NCBI RefSeq assembly: GCF_000243235.1
Contig: NZ_JH594606.1
Span: 1,298,023 to 1,362,022 of the forward strand
Direction: 5' to 3'
DNA: 64,000 nt
Source: Gillisia limnaea DSM 15749
Lineage (GTDB): Bacteria > Bacteroidota > Bacteroidia > Flavobacteriales > Flavobacteriaceae
Shown: positions 19,160 to 29,414 of the stretch, in pieces
Position numbering within the stretch: the first letter of the stretch is position 1
Layout: each line of letters starts with the position of its first letter
The notes under the pieces: generated by a model
Databases searched by the model: none
What the model saw: only the letters and a program-made list of their open reading frames with translations
Told to the model about the DNA's origin: nothing
Translations under genes and position numbers: made by a program

Positions 19160-19516
19160 TTAGAATTTTAGTCCTCCTTCACGGGCACCATCGGCCAACG
19201 ATTTAACTCTTCCATGATATAAATAACCACCTCTATCGAAAGAGATTGTTTCTATACCGGCTTTTAACGCCTTTTCGGCAAGATTTTTACCAACCAAAGT
19301 TGCTTTATCAATCTTGTTTCCTTCTGCCGAAGTTACGTCTTTATCTCTTGAAGAAGCTGCAGCCAAAGTTTTTCCTTCCACGTCGTCTACTATTTGAGCA
19401 TAAATTTCTTTATTACTTCTAAATACTACCAATCTTGGACGGCTTTGAGTACCACTAATATCCTTTCGAATACGCTTCCTTATCTTTTGTCTTCTATCTT
19501 GTTTTGAAAATGCCAT
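19160..19516 (-). CDS. rplR: 50S ribosomal protein L18
   Basis: L18 binds 5S rRNA and anchors it to the central protuberance together with L5. It has 118 residues. The basic start [19 protein letters not shown] is followed by [21 protein letters not shown], and the C-terminus is [19 protein letters not shown], the typical L18 end. It lies 12 bp after rplF. Confidence 0.97.
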   Translation of the reverse strand: MAFSKQDRRQKIRKRIRKDISGTQSRPRLVVFRSNKEIYAQIVDDVEGKTLAAASSRDKDVTSAEGNKIDKATLVGKNLAEKALKAGIETISFDRGGYLYHGRVKSLADGAREGGLKF

Positions 19517-19528
19517 ATCTAAAGTCTA

Positions 19529-20071
19529 TTAAGCTGATTTACCAGCTTTTCTTCGTAATTGTTCTCCTACAAACTTAATACCTTTTCCTTTGTAAGGCTC
19601 TGGAGCCCTGAAAGAACGGATTTTAGCTGCTATCTGGCCTACCAGTTGTTTATCATATGAAGTCAATTTCACGATAGGGTTCTTACCTTTATCTGAAATT
19701 GTTTCAACTTTCACTTCAGGAGCCAATTCAAAAACAATATTATGCGAGAATCCAACTGCGATTTCCAATCTTTGTCCTTGATTTGATGCACGATAACCTA
19801 CACCTACAAGTTCCAATTGCTTGGTAAACCCGTTTGCTACTCCCTCAATCATATTATTTACCAAAGAACGGTATAACCCGTGCTTTGCTTTTTGGTCCTT
19901 CTTTTCAGAAGATCGCTCAAAAGTAATAATTCCATCTTCAATTTTAATGTCGATGTCACTATATTCTTGCGTTAATTCTCCTAATTTTCCTTTTACCGTC
20001 ACAATCCCGTCCTTAACGTCAACTGTAACGCCTTGTGGGATGGTGATTGGGTTTTTACCTATTCTTGACAT
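19529..20071 (-). CDS. rplF: 50S ribosomal protein L6
   Basis: L6 sits near the factor-binding site of the 50S subunit. It has 180 residues with two copies of the L6 fold. It begins MSRIGKNPITIPQGVTVDV, and the C-terminal signature PEPYKGKGIKFVGEQLRRKA is near residue 156. It lies 18 bp after rpsH and 12 bp before rplR. Confidence 0.97.
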   Translation of the reverse strand: MSRIGKNPITIPQGVTVDVKDGIVTVKGKLGELTQEYSDIDIKIEDGIITFERSSEKKDQKAKHGLYRSLVNNMIEGVANGFTKQLELVGVGYRASNQGQRLEIAVGFSHNIVFELAPEVKVETISDKGKNPIVKLTSYDKQLVGQIAAKIRSFRAPEPYKGKGIKFVGEQLRRKAGKSA

Positions 20072-20089
20072 TTCTTAAGTCTTTAAGTA

Positions 20090-20488
20090 TTAGTAAACGT
20101 AACAAAGAACTTCACCACCCACATTTTCGGCTTTGGCCTGCTTTCCAGTCATCACCCCATGAGAGGTAGAAACTATCGCAATTCCAAGTCCATTAAGGAT
20201 ACGTGGTACTTCGTTTGATCCGGCGTATTTACGTAAACCGGGTTTACTTATTCGCTGAATATTCTTTATTACTGACTCTTTAGTAAGTTTGTCGTACTTA
20301 AGTGCTATTTTGATGATCCCCTGATGGGAATTTTCTTCAAATTTGTAACTAAGAATATATCCTTGATCGAATAATATTTTAGTGATCTCCTTTTTAAGAT
20401 TAGATGCTGGTATCTCTACTACACGGTGGTTAGCAAGTACGGCATTTCTAATTCTTGTTAAATAATCTGCAATCGGATCTGTAGTCAT
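20090..20488 (-). CDS. rpsH: 30S ribosomal protein S8
   Basis: S8 binds helix 21 of 16S rRNA and, in E. coli, represses the spc operon by binding mRNA at rplE. It has 132 residues. It opens [20 protein letters not shown] and ends with the family signature [19 protein letters not shown]...GGEVLCYVY. The upstream gap to rpsN is 74 bp and carries a strong palindrome. Confidence 0.97.
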   Translation of the reverse strand: MTTDPIADYLTRIRNAVLANHRVVEIPASNLKKEITKILFDQGYILSYKFEENSHQGIIKIALKYDKLTKESVIKNIQRISKPGLRKYAGSNEVPRILNGLGIAIVSTSHGVMTGKQAKAENVGGEVLCYVY

Positions 20489-20506
20489 TTGTTTTTATTT
20501 GCGAAG

Positions 20507-20546
20507 GTGGTTTTTCAATCCCGATAGCTATCGGGTGAAACCTTCC
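20507..20546. repeat. Palindrome CCCGATAGCTATCGGG with outer stem, rpsN-rpsH gap
   Basis: A perfect 16-bp palindrome (about 20520-20535) extends outward as GAAGGT...TTTCA on one side and TGAAACCTTC on the other, giving a stem that spans about 40 bp. Its core matches the centre of the repeats at 13 kb and 39.8 kb. There is no T-run after it on the minus strand, so it is unlikely to stop transcription inside this essential operon. Confidence 0.7.
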
Positions 20547-20562
20547 TCCTGTTAAATCTTAA

Positions 20563-20832
20563 TTACCAACTAGCTTTTCTTACCCCAGGGATTAATCCCA
20601 TATTGGCCATTTCTCTAAACATAACACGGGAAAGTCCAAACTGTCTCATATACCCTTTAGGTCTTCCTGTTAATTTGCATCTATTGTGCAATCGAACAGG
20701 AGAGGCATTTTTTGGAAGTTTCTGCAATCCTTCGAAATCTCCGGCTTCTTTCAAAGCCTTTCTTTTCTCTGCATATTTCTTCACAGTTTTTTGTCTCTTA
20801 ACCTCTCGGGCTTTCATTGATTCTTTAGCCAT
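20563..20832 (-). CDS. rpsN: 30S ribosomal protein S14, long zinc-free form
   Basis: S14 lies in the head of the small subunit. It has 89 residues, the long (C-minus) form. The region that would hold the CxxC zinc pairs reads [20 protein letters not shown], with a single cysteine, so no zinc site. It ends [11 protein letters not shown], the family end. It lies 2 bp after rplE. Confidence 0.97.
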   Translation of the reverse strand: MAKESMKAREVKRQKTVKKYAEKRKALKEAGDFEGLQKLPKNASPVRLHNRCKLTGRPKGYMRQFGLSRVMFREMANMGLIPGVRKASW

Positions 20833-20834
20833 AA

Positions 20835-21386
20835 TTAATTCTTTTTAAAAGGTAAACCTAGTTCCGTTAACAATGATTTTGCTTCCTTATCTGTAGCTGC
20901 ATTAGTTACAAATGTGATATCCATTCCGGAGATTTTATTCACCTTATCGATATCGATTTCTGGGAAAATAATTTGTTCGGTAACACCTAAGTTATAATTA
21001 CCTCTCCCATCAAAACCAGTTGCTTTAATACCACTGAAATCACGAACCCTTGGAAGGGCCGATGTGATTAAACGATCCAGAAATTCATACATTCTATCAC
21101 CACGTAAAGTTACTTTGGCGCCAATTGGCATCCCCTTACGAAGTTTAAAAGAAGCAACATCCTTCTTAGATATGGTTGATACGGCTTTTTGACCGGTTAT
21201 TGCAGTTAATTCATCTACTGCATAATCAATCAATTTTTTATCTGCTACAGCAGCTCCAACTCCCCGGCTCAACACTATTTTTTCTAGTCTTGGAACCTCC
21301 ATGATATTGGAGTAACTGAATTCTTCTTTAAGAGAAGACATTACTCTGTCTCTATACTCTTGTTTAAGTCTTGGTACGTATGCCAT
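20835..21386 (-). CDS. rplE: 50S ribosomal protein L5
   Basis: L5 binds 5S rRNA and contacts the P-site tRNA in the central protuberance. It has 183 residues. It starts [20 protein letters not shown]; the conserved [17 protein letters not shown] is near residue 36 and [20 protein letters not shown] near 132. It lies 2 bp after rplX and 2 bp before rpsN, a tight spc cluster suggesting translational coupling. Confidence 0.97.
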   Translation of the reverse strand: MAYVPRLKQEYRDRVMSSLKEEFSYSNIMEVPRLEKIVLSRGVGAAVADKKLIDYAVDELTAITGQKAVSTISKKDVASFKLRKGMPIGAKVTLRGDRMYEFLDRLITSALPRVRDFSGIKATGFDGRGNYNLGVTEQIIFPEIDIDKVNKISGMDITFVTNAATDKEAKSLLTELGLPFKKN

Positions 21387-21388
21387 AA

Positions 21389-21703
21389 CTAAATTACTTC
21401 ATTAGATTTTTTGGAAAATCTCACTTTCTTACCGTCTTCAGTCTTATAACCAACGCGGGTAGTATCACCCTTTTTATCTATTAAAGATAAGTTGGAAATA
21501 TGAAGCGGAGCTTCCTTCTTTACTATTCCTCCTTGTGGGTTAGATGCGCTTGGCTTCTCATGTTTGGAAACCATATTCACACCTTCCACGATTGCTTTGT
21601 TCTTTTCCCGAAGAATCTTTTGAACCTTTCCCTCTTGACCTTTATGGTCACCAGCGATAATTCTAACTGTATCTCCGGATTTTATTTTAAGCTTGTTCAT
21701 CAT
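21389..21703 (-). CDS. rplX: 50S ribosomal protein L24
   Basis: L24 is an early assembly initiator of the 50S subunit. It has 104 residues with an N-terminal KOW motif ([20 protein letters not shown]). It ends [19 protein letters not shown]. Two methionines open the frame; the second (21700) is an equally good start. It lies 8 bp after rplN. Confidence 0.96.
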   Translation of the reverse strand: MMNKLKIKSGDTVRIIAGDHKGQEGKVQKILREKNKAIVEGVNMVSKHEKPSASNPQGGIVKKEAPLHISNLSLIDKKGDTTRVGYKTEDGKKVRFSKKSNEVI

Positions 21704-21711
21704 ACTATGTA

Positions 21712-22080
21712 TTAAAGCACCTCTGGCGCTAATGAAACAATCTTCATGAATTGTTTATCACGAAGCTCACGGGCTACAGGGCCAAATACACGTGTACCGC
21801 GCATTTCACCAGCTGGATTCAAAAGAACACATGCATTATCGTCAAAACGGATATAAGATCCGTCTGGTCTGCGCACTTCTTTCTTGGTACGAACAACAAC
21901 TGCTGTTGAAACCGCACCTTTCTTAATGCTTCCATTAGGTGTGGCTTCTTTAACGCTGACAACTATTTTGTCTCCAACAGAAGCGTATCTTCTTTTTGTA
22001 CCCCCTAATACCCTAATCGTCAAAACTTCTTTGGCGCCGGTATTGTCTGCTACTCTTAATCTAGACTCTTGTTGTACCAT
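21712..22080 (-). CDS. rplN: 50S ribosomal protein L14
   Basis: L14 contacts 16S rRNA across the subunit interface and is the docking point of RsfS and IF6-like factors. It has 122 residues: [20 protein letters not shown] at the start, the signature [21 protein letters not shown] near residue 84, and [10 protein letters not shown] at the end. It lies 1 bp after rpsQ. Confidence 0.98.
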   Translation of the reverse strand: MVQQESRLRVADNTGAKEVLTIRVLGGTKRRYASVGDKIVVSVKEATPNGSIKKGAVSTAVVVRTKKEVRRPDGSYIRFDDNACVLLNPAGEMRGTRVFGPVARELRDKQFMKIVSLAPEVL

Positions 22081-22081
22081 T

Positions 22082-22339
22082 TTATTTAGCTCTTTCTATA
22101 ATTTCTACTAATCTCCAACATTTAGATTTACTCAATGGACGTGTTTCCATTATTTTTACTGTATCTCCAATGTTGCAGTCATTTGTCTCGTCGTGTGCCA
22201 CGTATTTCTTCGTTTTTAAAACGAACTTTCCATACATGGGGTGTTTTACCTTTTTAACTTCAGCAACCACTATGGATTTCTGCATTTTATTACTGGTAAC
22301 TACACCTATACGTTCTTTTCTTAAATTTCTTTTTTCCAT
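22082..22339 (-). CDS. rpsQ: 30S ribosomal protein S17
   Basis: A primary 16S rRNA-binding protein with an OB fold. It has 85 residues: [20 protein letters not shown] then [20 protein letters not shown], the family signature. It lies 18 bp after rpmC and 1 bp before rplN. Confidence 0.97.
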   Translation of the reverse strand: MEKRNLRKERIGVVTSNKMQKSIVVAEVKKVKHPMYGKFVLKTKKYVAHDETNDCNIGDTVKIMETRPLSKSKCWRLVEIIERAK

Positions 22340-22357
22340 CTTTCAGCAGAATAACAC

Positions 22358-22549
22358 TTATTGTTGTTCTCTTTTTGTTAACTCTGTAGCAATTCTAGCT
22401 ATAGATCTTCTTACAGCACGAAGCTGTATTGGGTTCTCTAATGGCGAAACTGCGTGAGCCATTTTTAAATCTGAGTATGCTTTCCTGGTTTCACCAAGTT
22501 TTTCCTGCAATTCTGCTACAGATAATTCTCTTACTTCTGATTGTTTCAT
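22358..22549 (-). CDS. rpmC: 50S ribosomal protein L29
   Basis: A small helical hairpin protein near the exit tunnel that helps bind trigger factor and SRP. It has 63 residues: MKQSEVRELSVAELQEKLGE and the C-terminal signature RAVRRSIARIATELTKR. It lies 12 bp after rplP. Confidence 0.96.
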   Translation of the reverse strand: MKQSEVRELSVAELQEKLGETRKAYSDLKMAHAVSPLENPIQLRAVRRSIARIATELTKREQQ

Positions 22550-22561
22550 AACTTCTCTAAA

Positions 22562-22981
22562 TTAAGCTTGATAATCTCTAGCTACAATAAACTTGGTTTT
22601 TACCGGAAGTTTTTGTGCGGCAAGTCGCAAAGCTTCTTTGGCCACATCATAAGGCACCCCTCCTATTTCGAAGAGGATTCTTCCTGGTCTAACAACTGCT
22701 GCCCAATATTCTACAGCACCCTTACCTTTACCCATACGTACCTCAAGAGGTTTCTTGGTAATAGGCTTATCTGGAAAGATTTTGATCCATAATGAACCTT
22801 CTCTTTTCATATAACGGGTCGCGGCTATACGCGCTGCTTCTATTTGACGTGCAGTAAGGAAATTTGAGTCTAATGATTTAATCCCAAATGTACCGTTTGA
22901 AAGTCTATGCCCCCTTTGGGAGTTTCCTTTCATACGGCCCTTTTGCATTTTGCGATATTTTGTTCTTTTAGGCTGTAACAT
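22562..22981 (-). CDS. rplP: 50S ribosomal protein L16
   Basis: L16 helps position A-site tRNA near the peptidyl transferase centre. It has 139 residues. It starts [20 protein letters not shown]; the signature [20 protein letters not shown] is near residue 73, and [14 protein letters not shown] follows. It lies 19 bp after rpsC and 12 bp before rpmC. Confidence 0.97.
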   Translation of the reverse strand: MLQPKRTKYRKMQKGRMKGNSQRGHRLSNGTFGIKSLDSNFLTARQIEAARIAATRYMKREGSLWIKIFPDKPITKKPLEVRMGKGKGAVEYWAAVVRPGRILFEIGGVPYDVAKEALRLAAQKLPVKTKFIVARDYQA

Positions 22982-23000
22982 TTTTCTTTACTTTAAAAGA

Positions 23001-23729
23001 TTACTTTCTACGACGTGACTTGTTACCACCTCGTGCGGCACCGGGTCCAGGTTTTCCACTACTTTTTTGCTTGTCCATGCCTACAAGAGGGGAAAGATCT
23101 CTTTTACCAAATACCTCACCTTTCATGATCCACACTTTAACACCTAATCTACCATATGTGGTATGTGCCTCAACTAAAGCATAATCAATATCGGCTCTAA
23201 AAGTTGACAAGGGAATTCTACCATCTTTGTAGCCTTCTGAACGTGCCATTTCAGCACCGTTCAACCTACCTGAAATCTGGATTTTAATCCCTTCAGCATT
23301 CATTCTCATGGCAGCTGCGATGGCCATTTTTATTGCACGACGGTATGAGATTCTATTCTCAATTTGTCTTGCAACACTGGAAGCTACTAAATGAGCATCC
23401 AATTCTGGTCTCTTGATTTCAAAAATGTTAATTTGAACTTCCTTGTCGGTAATTTTCTTAAGTTCCTCTTTCAACTTATCTACCTCCTGTCCACCTTTAC
23501 CGATTATAATACCGGGTCTGGCAGTGGTGATAGTAACGGTTATAAGTTTTAGAGTACGTTCGATAATTACCCTGGATACACTCGCTTTAGATAAACGAGC
23601 ATGGATGTATTTTCTAATCTTATCGTCTTCGGCCAATTTATCGCCGTAGTCATTTCCTCCGTACCAGTTGGATTCCCATCCTCTTATGATACCAAGGCGA
23701 TTCCCGATTGGATTTGTTTTTTGTCCCAT
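23001..23729 (-). CDS. rpsC: 30S ribosomal protein S3
   Basis: S3 lines the mRNA entry channel and has helicase-assisting activity. From the ATG at 23727-23729 the product begins [20 protein letters not shown] (242 residues), the invariant S3 start. The frame is open 12 codons further upstream to 23765, but that extension overlaps rplV and is not conserved-looking, so it is rejected. The KH domain motif [20 protein letters not shown] is near residue 70. The tail is rich in Gly/Lys/Arg ([13 protein letters not shown]). Confidence 0.97.
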   Translation of the reverse strand: MGQKTNPIGNRLGIIRGWESNWYGGNDYGDKLAEDDKIRKYIHARLSKASVSRVIIERTLKLITVTITTARPGIIIGKGGQEVDKLKEELKKITDKEVQINIFEIKRPELDAHLVASSVARQIENRISYRRAIKMAIAAAMRMNAEGIKIQISGRLNGAEMARSEGYKDGRIPLSTFRADIDYALVEAHTTYGRLGVKVWIMKGEVFGKRDLSPLVGMDKQKSSGKPGPGAARGGNKSRRRK

Positions 23730-23736
23730 ACTCTTC

Positions 23737-24144
23737 TTAGCTTTGTGTATTATTGTTAGCTCCAAGCACTAATGTAACGTGGTTGGAACGTTTTCTTATT
23801 CTGTGAGCACGGCCCTGTGGTGCAGGACGCAATCTCTTTAACATACTACCTCCGTCTACACGGATCTCCTTCACAAATAATTCAGCTTCTTCTATACTTG
23901 CGTCCTCATTTTTGGCTTGCCAGTTTGCAATTGCAGACAATAACAATTTTTCCAATTTACGAGATGCATCTTTAGAGCTAAATTTCAATATTTGAAGCGC
24001 TCTTTCTACTTTTTCACCACGAACCAAATCTGCGACTAAACGCATCTTCCTAGGTGAAGTAGGGCAGTTATTCAGTTTTGCAAAAGCTAATAATTTCTTA
24101 GCTTCCTTTGTTTGCTCTGCTTTTTCTCTTTTACGAACTCCCAT
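23737..24144 (-). CDS. rplV: 50S ribosomal protein L22
   Basis: L22 lines the peptide exit tunnel with L4; its beta-hairpin tip is a site of macrolide resistance changes in other bacteria. It has 135 residues. The core starts [20 protein letters not shown], and the loop [20 protein letters not shown] near residue 105 is the conserved hairpin. It lies 7 bp before the rpsC start chosen here. Confidence 0.97.
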   Translation of the reverse strand: MGVRKREKAEQTKEAKKLLAFAKLNNCPTSPRKMRLVADLVRGEKVERALQILKFSSKDASRKLEKLLLSAIANWQAKNEDASIEEAELFVKEIRVDGGSMLKRLRPAPQGRAHRIRKRSNHVTLVLGANNNTQS

Positions 24145-24152
24145 AGCTTCAG

Positions 24153-24431
24153 TTATCTTTTACCTTTATTTTTCGCACCTGCGTGACCTCTAAAAGATCT
24201 TGTAGGTGAGAATTCCCCTAATTTATGACCTACCATATTTTCAGTTACGTAAACAGGAACAAATTGCTTCCCGTTATGTACCGCGATGGTTTGCCCAACA
24301 AAATCCGGAGTTATCATTGAAGCCCTTGACCAGGTCTTAATAACAGCTTTCTTCCCGGACTCAACATTTTGGGAGATTTTTTTATCTAGTTTATAGTGAA
24401 CGTAAGGTCCCTTTTTTAATGAACGTGCCAT
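24153..24431 (-). CDS. rpsS: 30S ribosomal protein S19
   Basis: S19 is in the 30S head with S13 and contacts tRNA through its tail. It has 92 residues: [19 protein letters not shown], then [27 protein letters not shown] (given here only as landmark segments [14 protein letters not shown] and [16 protein letters not shown]). It lies 6 bp after rplB. Confidence 0.97.
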   Translation of the reverse strand: MARSLKKGPYVHYKLDKKISQNVESGKKAVIKTWSRASMITPDFVGQTIAVHNGKQFVPVYVTENMVGHKLGEFSPTRSFRGHAGAKNKGKR

Positions 24432-24437
24432 ATCTTA

Positions 24438-25265
24438 TTATTTCTTTCTACGTTCTACAATATATTTATTACTCGCTTTTGTTTTAGATCGGGTTCTATA
24501 ACCTTTAGCAGGTATACCTTTTCTAGAACGTGGGTGACCACCGGAAGATTTCCCTTCACCACCACCCATTGGGTGATCTACAGGGTTCATCACAACCGGT
24601 CTTGTTCTTGGTCTTCTACCCAACCATCTGCTTCTACCAGCTTTACCAGAAACAAGCAATTGATGATCCGAGTTTGAAACGGCTCCAATAGTAGCCAAAC
24701 AAGTGGTTAATATCCTTCTTATTTCCCCGGAAGGAAGTTTGATAACAGCATATTTACCATCTCTTGCCACTAATTGAGCAAAAGCGCCTGCACTACGAGC
24801 CATAACAGCTCCTTGTCCTGGACGCAATTCAATACAAGAAATAACAGTACCTAAGGGTATTGTATTAAGCGGCATTGCATTTCCAATTTCAGGAGCTGCA
24901 GTTTCTATATCAGAAACTATATTTTGCCCAACCTGAAGTCCATTTTGAGCAACAATATATCTTTTTTCGCCATCTTGATAATTCAATAATGCGATGAAAG
25001 CCGTTCTATTTGGGTCATACTCTATAGAGGCAACAGTAGCAGGAATCCCATGCTTGTCGCGTTTAAAGTCGATAATCCTGTAACGTCTTTTGTGACCACC
25101 ACCTTTGTAGCGCATGGTCATCTTTCCTTGACTGTTTCTACCACCTGACTTTTTAATCGGAGCTAATAAACTCTTCTCCGGCTTATCAGTAGTAATGGCG
25201 TCAAAACCATTAACTACTCTAAAACGCTGCCCAGGGGTGATTGGTTTTAATTTTCTAACTGACAT
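24438..25265 (-). CDS. rplB: 50S ribosomal protein L2
   Basis: L2 is one of the most conserved ribosomal proteins and is needed for subunit association and peptidyl transfer. It has 275 residues. The signature [20 protein letters not shown] near residue 222 includes the essential His. It starts [20 protein letters not shown]. It lies 9 bp after rplW and 6 bp before rpsS. Confidence 0.98.
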   Translation of the reverse strand: MSVRKLKPITPGQRFRVVNGFDAITTDKPEKSLLAPIKKSGGRNSQGKMTMRYKGGGHKRRYRIIDFKRDKHGIPATVASIEYDPNRTAFIALLNYQDGEKRYIVAQNGLQVGQNIVSDIETAAPEIGNAMPLNTIPLGTVISCIELRPGQGAVMARSAGAFAQLVARDGKYAVIKLPSGEIRRILTTCLATIGAVSNSDHQLLVSGKAGRSRWLGRRPRTRPVVMNPVDHPMGGGEGKSSGGHPRSRKGIPAKGYRTRSKTKASNKYIVERRKK

Positions 25266-25274
25266 TTTTTAATC

Positions 25275-25565
25275 TTAAAGATTACTATATAAATCAATAG
25301 TTTCACCTTCCGCCACCTGTACATATGCTTTTTTATAAGCACTTGTTTTACCAGTGATCACACCTGTCTTTGTATAACGGGATTTGCGATCTGGACGGAC
25401 ATTCATTGTGCGAACTTTAGTAACTGAAACACCATAAGCAGACTCTACTGCGTTCTTAATTTCAATCTTATTCGCCTTATTATTAACAACAAAGGAAAAG
25501 CGGTTATTCAACTCGCTATCTGCTGTTGCTTTTTCTGTAATAATAGGTTTTATTAAGATACTCAT
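25275..25565 (-). CDS. rplW: 50S ribosomal protein L23
   Basis: L23 sits at the tunnel exit and is the docking site for trigger factor and SRP. It has 96 residues: MSILIKPIITEKATADSELN, then VENAYGVS-like AVESAYGVSVTKVRTMNVRP, and the C-terminal YKKAYVQVAEGETIDLY. It lies 5 bp after rplD. Confidence 0.96.
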   Translation of the reverse strand: MSILIKPIITEKATADSELNNRFSFVVNNKANKIEIKNAVESAYGVSVTKVRTMNVRPDRKSRYTKTGVITGKTSAYKKAYVQVAEGETIDLYSNL

Positions 25566-25570
25566 ACTGT

Positions 25571-26200
25571 TTATTTACTTAAGTTCAACTCAATTCCTTC
25601 TAAAGACCCCTCTACAAACACAAGATTATTTGCGTTTAGTATTTTGTAAGTACTTAATTCTGAACTACTTACAACCTCAGAGCCCTTTAAATTGCGTGAG
25701 GACAAATATACATTTTTATTTGAGTCACCCAACACTATTAGAGATTTTTTACCTTCAACTCCCAAACCTTTCAAAACGTCGATAAAGTTTTTGGTTTTTG
25801 GAGTATCAAATTGAAAATCTTCTACAATTATTATCGCCTTATCCTGAGCTTTAAGAGAAAGTGCAGATTTTCTTGCCAACCTCTTTAAGTTCTTATTAAG
25901 TTTGAAACCATAGTTTCTTGGACGTGGTCCAAAAACGCGGCCTCCACCTTTAAAGATTGGAGATTTAATACTACCGGCACGTGCTGTACCTGTTCCCTTT
26001 TGCTTTTTGATCTTACGTGTACTTCCTGCTATTTCCGCACGCTCTTTTGCTTTGTGCGTCCCCTGGCGCTGATTTGCCAGGTATTGTTTAACATCAAGAT
26101 ACACCGCATGATTGTTAGGCTCTATTCCAAAAACAGCGTCAGAAAGGTTGACCTTTCTACCTGTTTCTTTTCCTTTAATATCTACAACTGCTATTTCCAT
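25571..26200 (-). CDS. rplD: 50S ribosomal protein L4
   Basis: L4 lines the exit tunnel and, in E. coli, represses the S10 operon. It has 209 residues: [20 protein letters not shown], then the tunnel loop around [20 protein letters not shown] near residue 75, and the helical C-terminal domain with [18 protein letters not shown]. Its ATG overlaps the rplC stop by one base (TAATG), pointing to translational coupling. Confidence 0.97.
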   Translation of the reverse strand: MEIAVVDIKGKETGRKVNLSDAVFGIEPNNHAVYLDVKQYLANQRQGTHKAKERAEIAGSTRKIKKQKGTGTARAGSIKSPIFKGGGRVFGPRPRNYGFKLNKNLKRLARKSALSLKAQDKAIIIVEDFQFDTPKTKNFIDVLKGLGVEGKKSLIVLGDSNKNVYLSSRNLKGSEVVSSSELSTYKILNANNLVFVEGSLEGIELNLSK

Positions 26201-26811
26201 TACTTCTGAATGATTACATACGAGTTCTTATGTCCTGGAACACATCCCTGAACAACAAGCAGATTCTTATCTGAAACCACTTTTAAAACCCTTAAGTTTT
26301 CTACTTTCACTTTTTCTCCACCCATTCGTCCAGCCATGCGCATCCCTTTAAATACCCTTGCCGGGTAAGATGCAGCACCAATGGAACCCGGGGCTCTTAA
26401 ACGGTTGTGTTGACCGTGAGTAGCTTGACCCACACCACCAAAACCGTGTCTTTTTACAACACCCTGGAAACCTTTACCTTTACTTGTACCGGAAACGTCA
26501 ACAAACTCGCCCTCGGTAAAATGTTCAACTGTAATGGAATCTCCTAATTTGTGCTCTCCTTCAAATCCCTTGAATTCAACGACTTTGCGCATTGCTGCGG
26601 CTCCGGCTTTTTTAGCATGCCCTGTGGCAGCTTTATTAGCAGTCTTTTTGTCATCGAAACCAAGTTGAAGAGCTTCGTACCCGTCGACCTCTTTGGTTCT
26701 GACTTGGGTAATTACGCACGGCCCAGCTTGTATAACGGTACATGGAATGTTTTTTCCATTCTCGTCAAAGATGCTGGTCATGCCTATTTTCTTTCCTATT
26801 AACCCAGACAT
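26200..26811 (-). CDS. rplC: 50S ribosomal protein L3
   Basis: L3 is an early assembly protein reaching towards the peptidyl transferase centre. It has 203 residues: [20 protein letters not shown] at the start, the signature [20 protein letters not shown] near residue 105, and [20 protein letters not shown]. It is separated from rpsJ by a 170-bp gap with a hairpin and short repeats, so its expression may be set separately from the str part. Confidence 0.97.
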   Translation of the reverse strand: MSGLIGKKIGMTSIFDENGKNIPCTVIQAGPCVITQVRTKEVDGYEALQLGFDDKKTANKAATGHAKKAGAAAMRKVVEFKGFEGEHKLGDSITVEHFTEGEFVDVSGTSKGKGFQGVVKRHGFGGVGQATHGQHNRLRAPGSIGAASYPARVFKGMRMAGRMGGEKVKVENLRVLKVVSDKNLLVVQGCVPGHKNSYVIIQK

Positions 26812-26848
26812 AATTATTAATTATTAATTAAACTATTTATTTAAAAAT

Positions 26849-26880
26849 ATTCAGGACCGAAAATACTTTCAGTCCTGAAT
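26849..26880 (-). promoter_or_regulatory. Hairpin in the rpsJ-rplC gap
   Basis: A perfect 9-bp stem ATTCAGGAC/GTCCTGAAT with a 14-base loop, about 38 nt upstream of rplC on the transcribed strand. It is followed by ATATTTTTAAATAA, only a weak T-run. It could be a leaky attenuator, an RNA processing site or a protein-binding leader; the sequence does not decide. Confidence 0.5.
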
Positions 26881-26930
26881 GTATTTTTACCGTTTTTCCT
26901 TTGCGAAACGCTCCGGACATGTTTTTTTGG

Positions 26931-26960
26931 ATTCAAAATTCAAAATTCAAAATTCAAAAT
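26931..26960. repeat. Four tandem copies of ATTCAAA
   Basis: A 7-bp unit, ATTCAAA, is repeated four times in a row (26931-26958), directly before rpsJ ends. It is followed by CTTGAACCTTGAATTTTTT, which can pair with the repeats. Nothing similar was seen elsewhere in the operon. Confidence 0.8.
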
Positions 26961-26981
26961 CTTGAACCTTGAATTTTTTCA

Positions 26982-27287
26982 TCACACCTTGATCTCTACT
27001 TCTACTCCGCTAGGAAGCTCAAGTTTCATTAAAGCATCGATGGTTTTAGATGAAGAACTATAAATGTCCAACAATCTTTTATACGAGCTTAATTGAAATT
27101 GCTCTCTTGCCTTTTTATTAACGTGAGGAGATCGCAACACTGTAAATATCTTTTTATGTGTTGGCAATGGGATTGGCCCGGTTACCACAGCACCCGTAGA
27201 TTTTACGGTTTTTACGATTTTTTCTGCAGACTTGTCTACCAGATTGTGATCGTACGATTTTAGTTTTATTCTGATTTTCTGACTCAT
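26982..27287 (-). CDS. rpsJ: 30S ribosomal protein S10
   Basis: S10 is a 30S head protein that, as NusE, also joins transcription antitermination complexes. It has 101 residues: [20 protein letters not shown] and the signature [20 protein letters not shown] near residue 38. Here rpsJ follows fusA by 10 bp, with no tuf between them. Confidence 0.97.
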   Translation of the reverse strand: MSQKIRIKLKSYDHNLVDKSAEKIVKTVKSTGAVVTGPIPLPTHKKIFTVLRSPHVNKKAREQFQLSSYKRLLDIYSSSSKTIDALMKLELPSGVEVEIKV

Positions 27288-27297
27288 ATCCCTTTAA

Positions 27298-29409
27298 TTA
27301 ATCGTTCGTTGTACCCTTAGCTGCTTTTATAACTGATTCTGAAATGTTAGAAGGAGTTTCAGCATAATGAGAAAATTCCATTGTTGAAGTCGCTCTACCG
27401 GATGATAATGTTCTTAATGTGGTAACATATCCAAACATTTCAGAAAGAGGAACTTCTGCTTTAATCACTTTTGCTCCAGATCTGTCGGACATGTCATTAA
27501 CCTGTCCTCTTCTTCTGTTTAAATCTCCTACTATATCTCCCATGTTTTCTTCAGGAGTTACAACTTCTACTTTCATTATTGGCTCAAGAATAACAGCACC
27601 TGCCTTTTTAGCAGCAACTTTATACCCCATTTTAGCAGCCAATTCGAACGAAAGTTGATCAGAATCCACAGGGTGGAATGAACCATCTGTTAATTCAACT
27701 TTTAAAGTATCCATTTTAAATCCGGCCAATGGACCAGCTTTCATAGCTTCCTTAAATCCTTTTTCTACAGAAGGAATAAATTCCTTAGGAATACGACCCC
27801 CTTTAACAGAGTCTACAAACTGAAGGCCTGGACCTTTAAAGTCTTCATCTGCGGGTGACATATTAAATACGATATCACCAAATTTACCACGACCACCAGA
27901 TTGCTTTTTGTAAACCTCCCTGTGAGTTGCGCTTTTAGTAATAGTTTCTTTATATTCCACCTGAGGTTGCCCTTCATTAACTTCTACCTTGAATTCTCTT
28001 CTCAAACGATCTACAAGAATTTCCAGGTGCAATTCACCCATTCCTGAAATAATTGTTTGTCCTGAATTTTCATCGGTTTTAACCTGGAATGTAGGGTCTT
28101 CTTCTGCAAGTTTTGCTAAAGCCATACCCATTTTATCAACATCAGCTTTTGTCTTAGGTTCTACAGCGATACCAATTACCGGCGCAGGAAAGGACATAGA
28201 TTCTAATGTAATAGGATTCTTCTCATCTGTAAGCGTATCTCCGGTTTTAATATCTTTAAAACCAACAGCAGCTCCAATATCTCCAGCCTCAATTCTATCT
28301 ATAGGCTCCTGTTTGTTAGCGTGCATCTGGTAAATACGTGAAATACGCTCTTTCTTACCAGAACGATTGTTTAATACGTAAGAACCTGCATCCAGCGCTC
28401 CGGAATATACTCTAAAGAAAGCCAAACGTCCTACGAAAGGATCGGTAGCAATTTTAAAAGCTAAGGCAGAAAAGGGAGAATCAACATGTGGTTTACGTGA
28501 TTCTTCTTCTTCGGTATCAGGGTTAACACCAATAATGGCATCAACATCTACAGGAGATGGTAAATATCTCATCACCCCATCCAACATCATTTGAACTCCT
28601 TTATTTTTAAAGGCAGAACCACACATCATTGGGATTATAGACATATCGATAGTTGCAGCTCTTAGGGCAGCAATTATTTCGTCCTCAGTAATAGAAGCTT
28701 CGTCTTCAAAGAATTTTTCCATGAGAGCTTCATCGTAGTCTGCAACAGCTTCAACCAATAAAGTTCTGTATTTATCGACATCGGCTTTTAATTCCTCGGG
28801 AATATCTATAACCTCGTAGGTCATTCCAAAATCATCCTCATTCCAAACGATGGCAGTCTTAGAAATAAGATCTACTACTCCTTTAAAATTTTCTTCATCA
28901 CCTATTGGAATTTGCAATGGAACCGGGTTTCCACCCAACATGGTTCTTACCTGATTACAAACGTTGAAAAAATCAGATCCCTGACGGTCCATTTTATTAA
29001 CAAACCCTAAACGTGGAACTCTATATTTATCTGCTTGTCTCCATACAGTTTCAGATTGTGGCTCTACACCATCAACCGCACTGAATAAAGCAACCATACC
29101 ATCCAGAACACGCAATGAACGCTCTACCTCTACAGTAAAATCTACGTGACCAGGAGTATCAATAATATTTACAGTATATTCTGTATCTCTATAAGTCCAC
29201 TTACAATGAGTTGCAGCGGAAGTAATGGTAATACCTCTTTCCTGCTCCTGCTCCATCCAGTCCATAGTAGCGGCGCCATCATGCACCTCTCCTATTTTAT
29301 GACTTACACCGGTATAAAATAAGATACGCTCTGTAGTGGTGGTCTTACCTGCATCAATATGAGCGGCAATACCTATATTTCTTGTGAATTTTAAATCTCT
29401 TTGTGCCAT
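27298..29409 (-). CDS. fusA: Elongation factor G
   Basis: GTPase that drives ribosomal translocation and, with RRF, ribosome recycling. It has 703 residues with the five EF-G domains. GTP-binding motifs: [20 protein letters not shown] near residue 14, [15 protein letters not shown] near 86 and NKMDR near 140. Domain IV includes [11 protein letters not shown] near 510, and the C-terminal domain has [20 protein letters not shown]-like [19 protein letters not shown] near 615. It lies 5 bp after rpsG. It is the canonical translocase by position in the str cluster. Confidence 0.98.
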   Translation of the reverse strand: MAQRDLKFTRNIGIAAHIDAGKTTTTERILFYTGVSHKIGEVHDGAATMDWMEQEQERGITITSAATHCKWTYRDTEYTVNIIDTPGHVDFTVEVERSLRVLDGMVALFSAVDGVEPQSETVWRQADKYRVPRLGFVNKMDRQGSDFFNVCNQVRTMLGGNPVPLQIPIGDEENFKGVVDLISKTAIVWNEDDFGMTYEVIDIPEELKADVDKYRTLLVEAVADYDEALMEKFFEDEASITEDEIIAALRAATIDMSIIPMMCGSAFKNKGVQMMLDGVMRYLPSPVDVDAIIGVNPDTEEEESRKPHVDSPFSALAFKIATDPFVGRLAFFRVYSGALDAGSYVLNNRSGKKERISRIYQMHANKQEPIDRIEAGDIGAAVGFKDIKTGDTLTDEKNPITLESMSFPAPVIGIAVEPKTKADVDKMGMALAKLAEEDPTFQVKTDENSGQTIISGMGELHLEILVDRLRREFKVEVNEGQPQVEYKETITKSATHREVYKKQSGGRGKFGDIVFNMSPADEDFKGPGLQFVDSVKGGRIPKEFIPSVEKGFKEAMKAGPLAGFKMDTLKVELTDGSFHPVDSDQLSFELAAKMGYKVAAKKAGAVILEPIMKVEVVTPEENMGDIVGDLNRRRGQVNDMSDRSGAKVIKAEVPLSEMFGYVTTLRTLSSGRATSTMEFSHYAETPSNISESVIKAAKGTTND

Positions 29410-29414
29410 TTTGT

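Noticed and set aside
20507-20546. Palindrome as an intrinsic terminator
   Set aside because: No T-run follows in the direction of transcription and downstream genes are essential.
23730-23765. Twelve extra codons at the start of rpsC
   Set aside because: They overlap rplV and the invariant S3 start MGQKTNPIG follows.
26931-26960. Short regular repeats as a CRISPR
   Set aside because: The units are 7 bp in direct tandem with no spacers.
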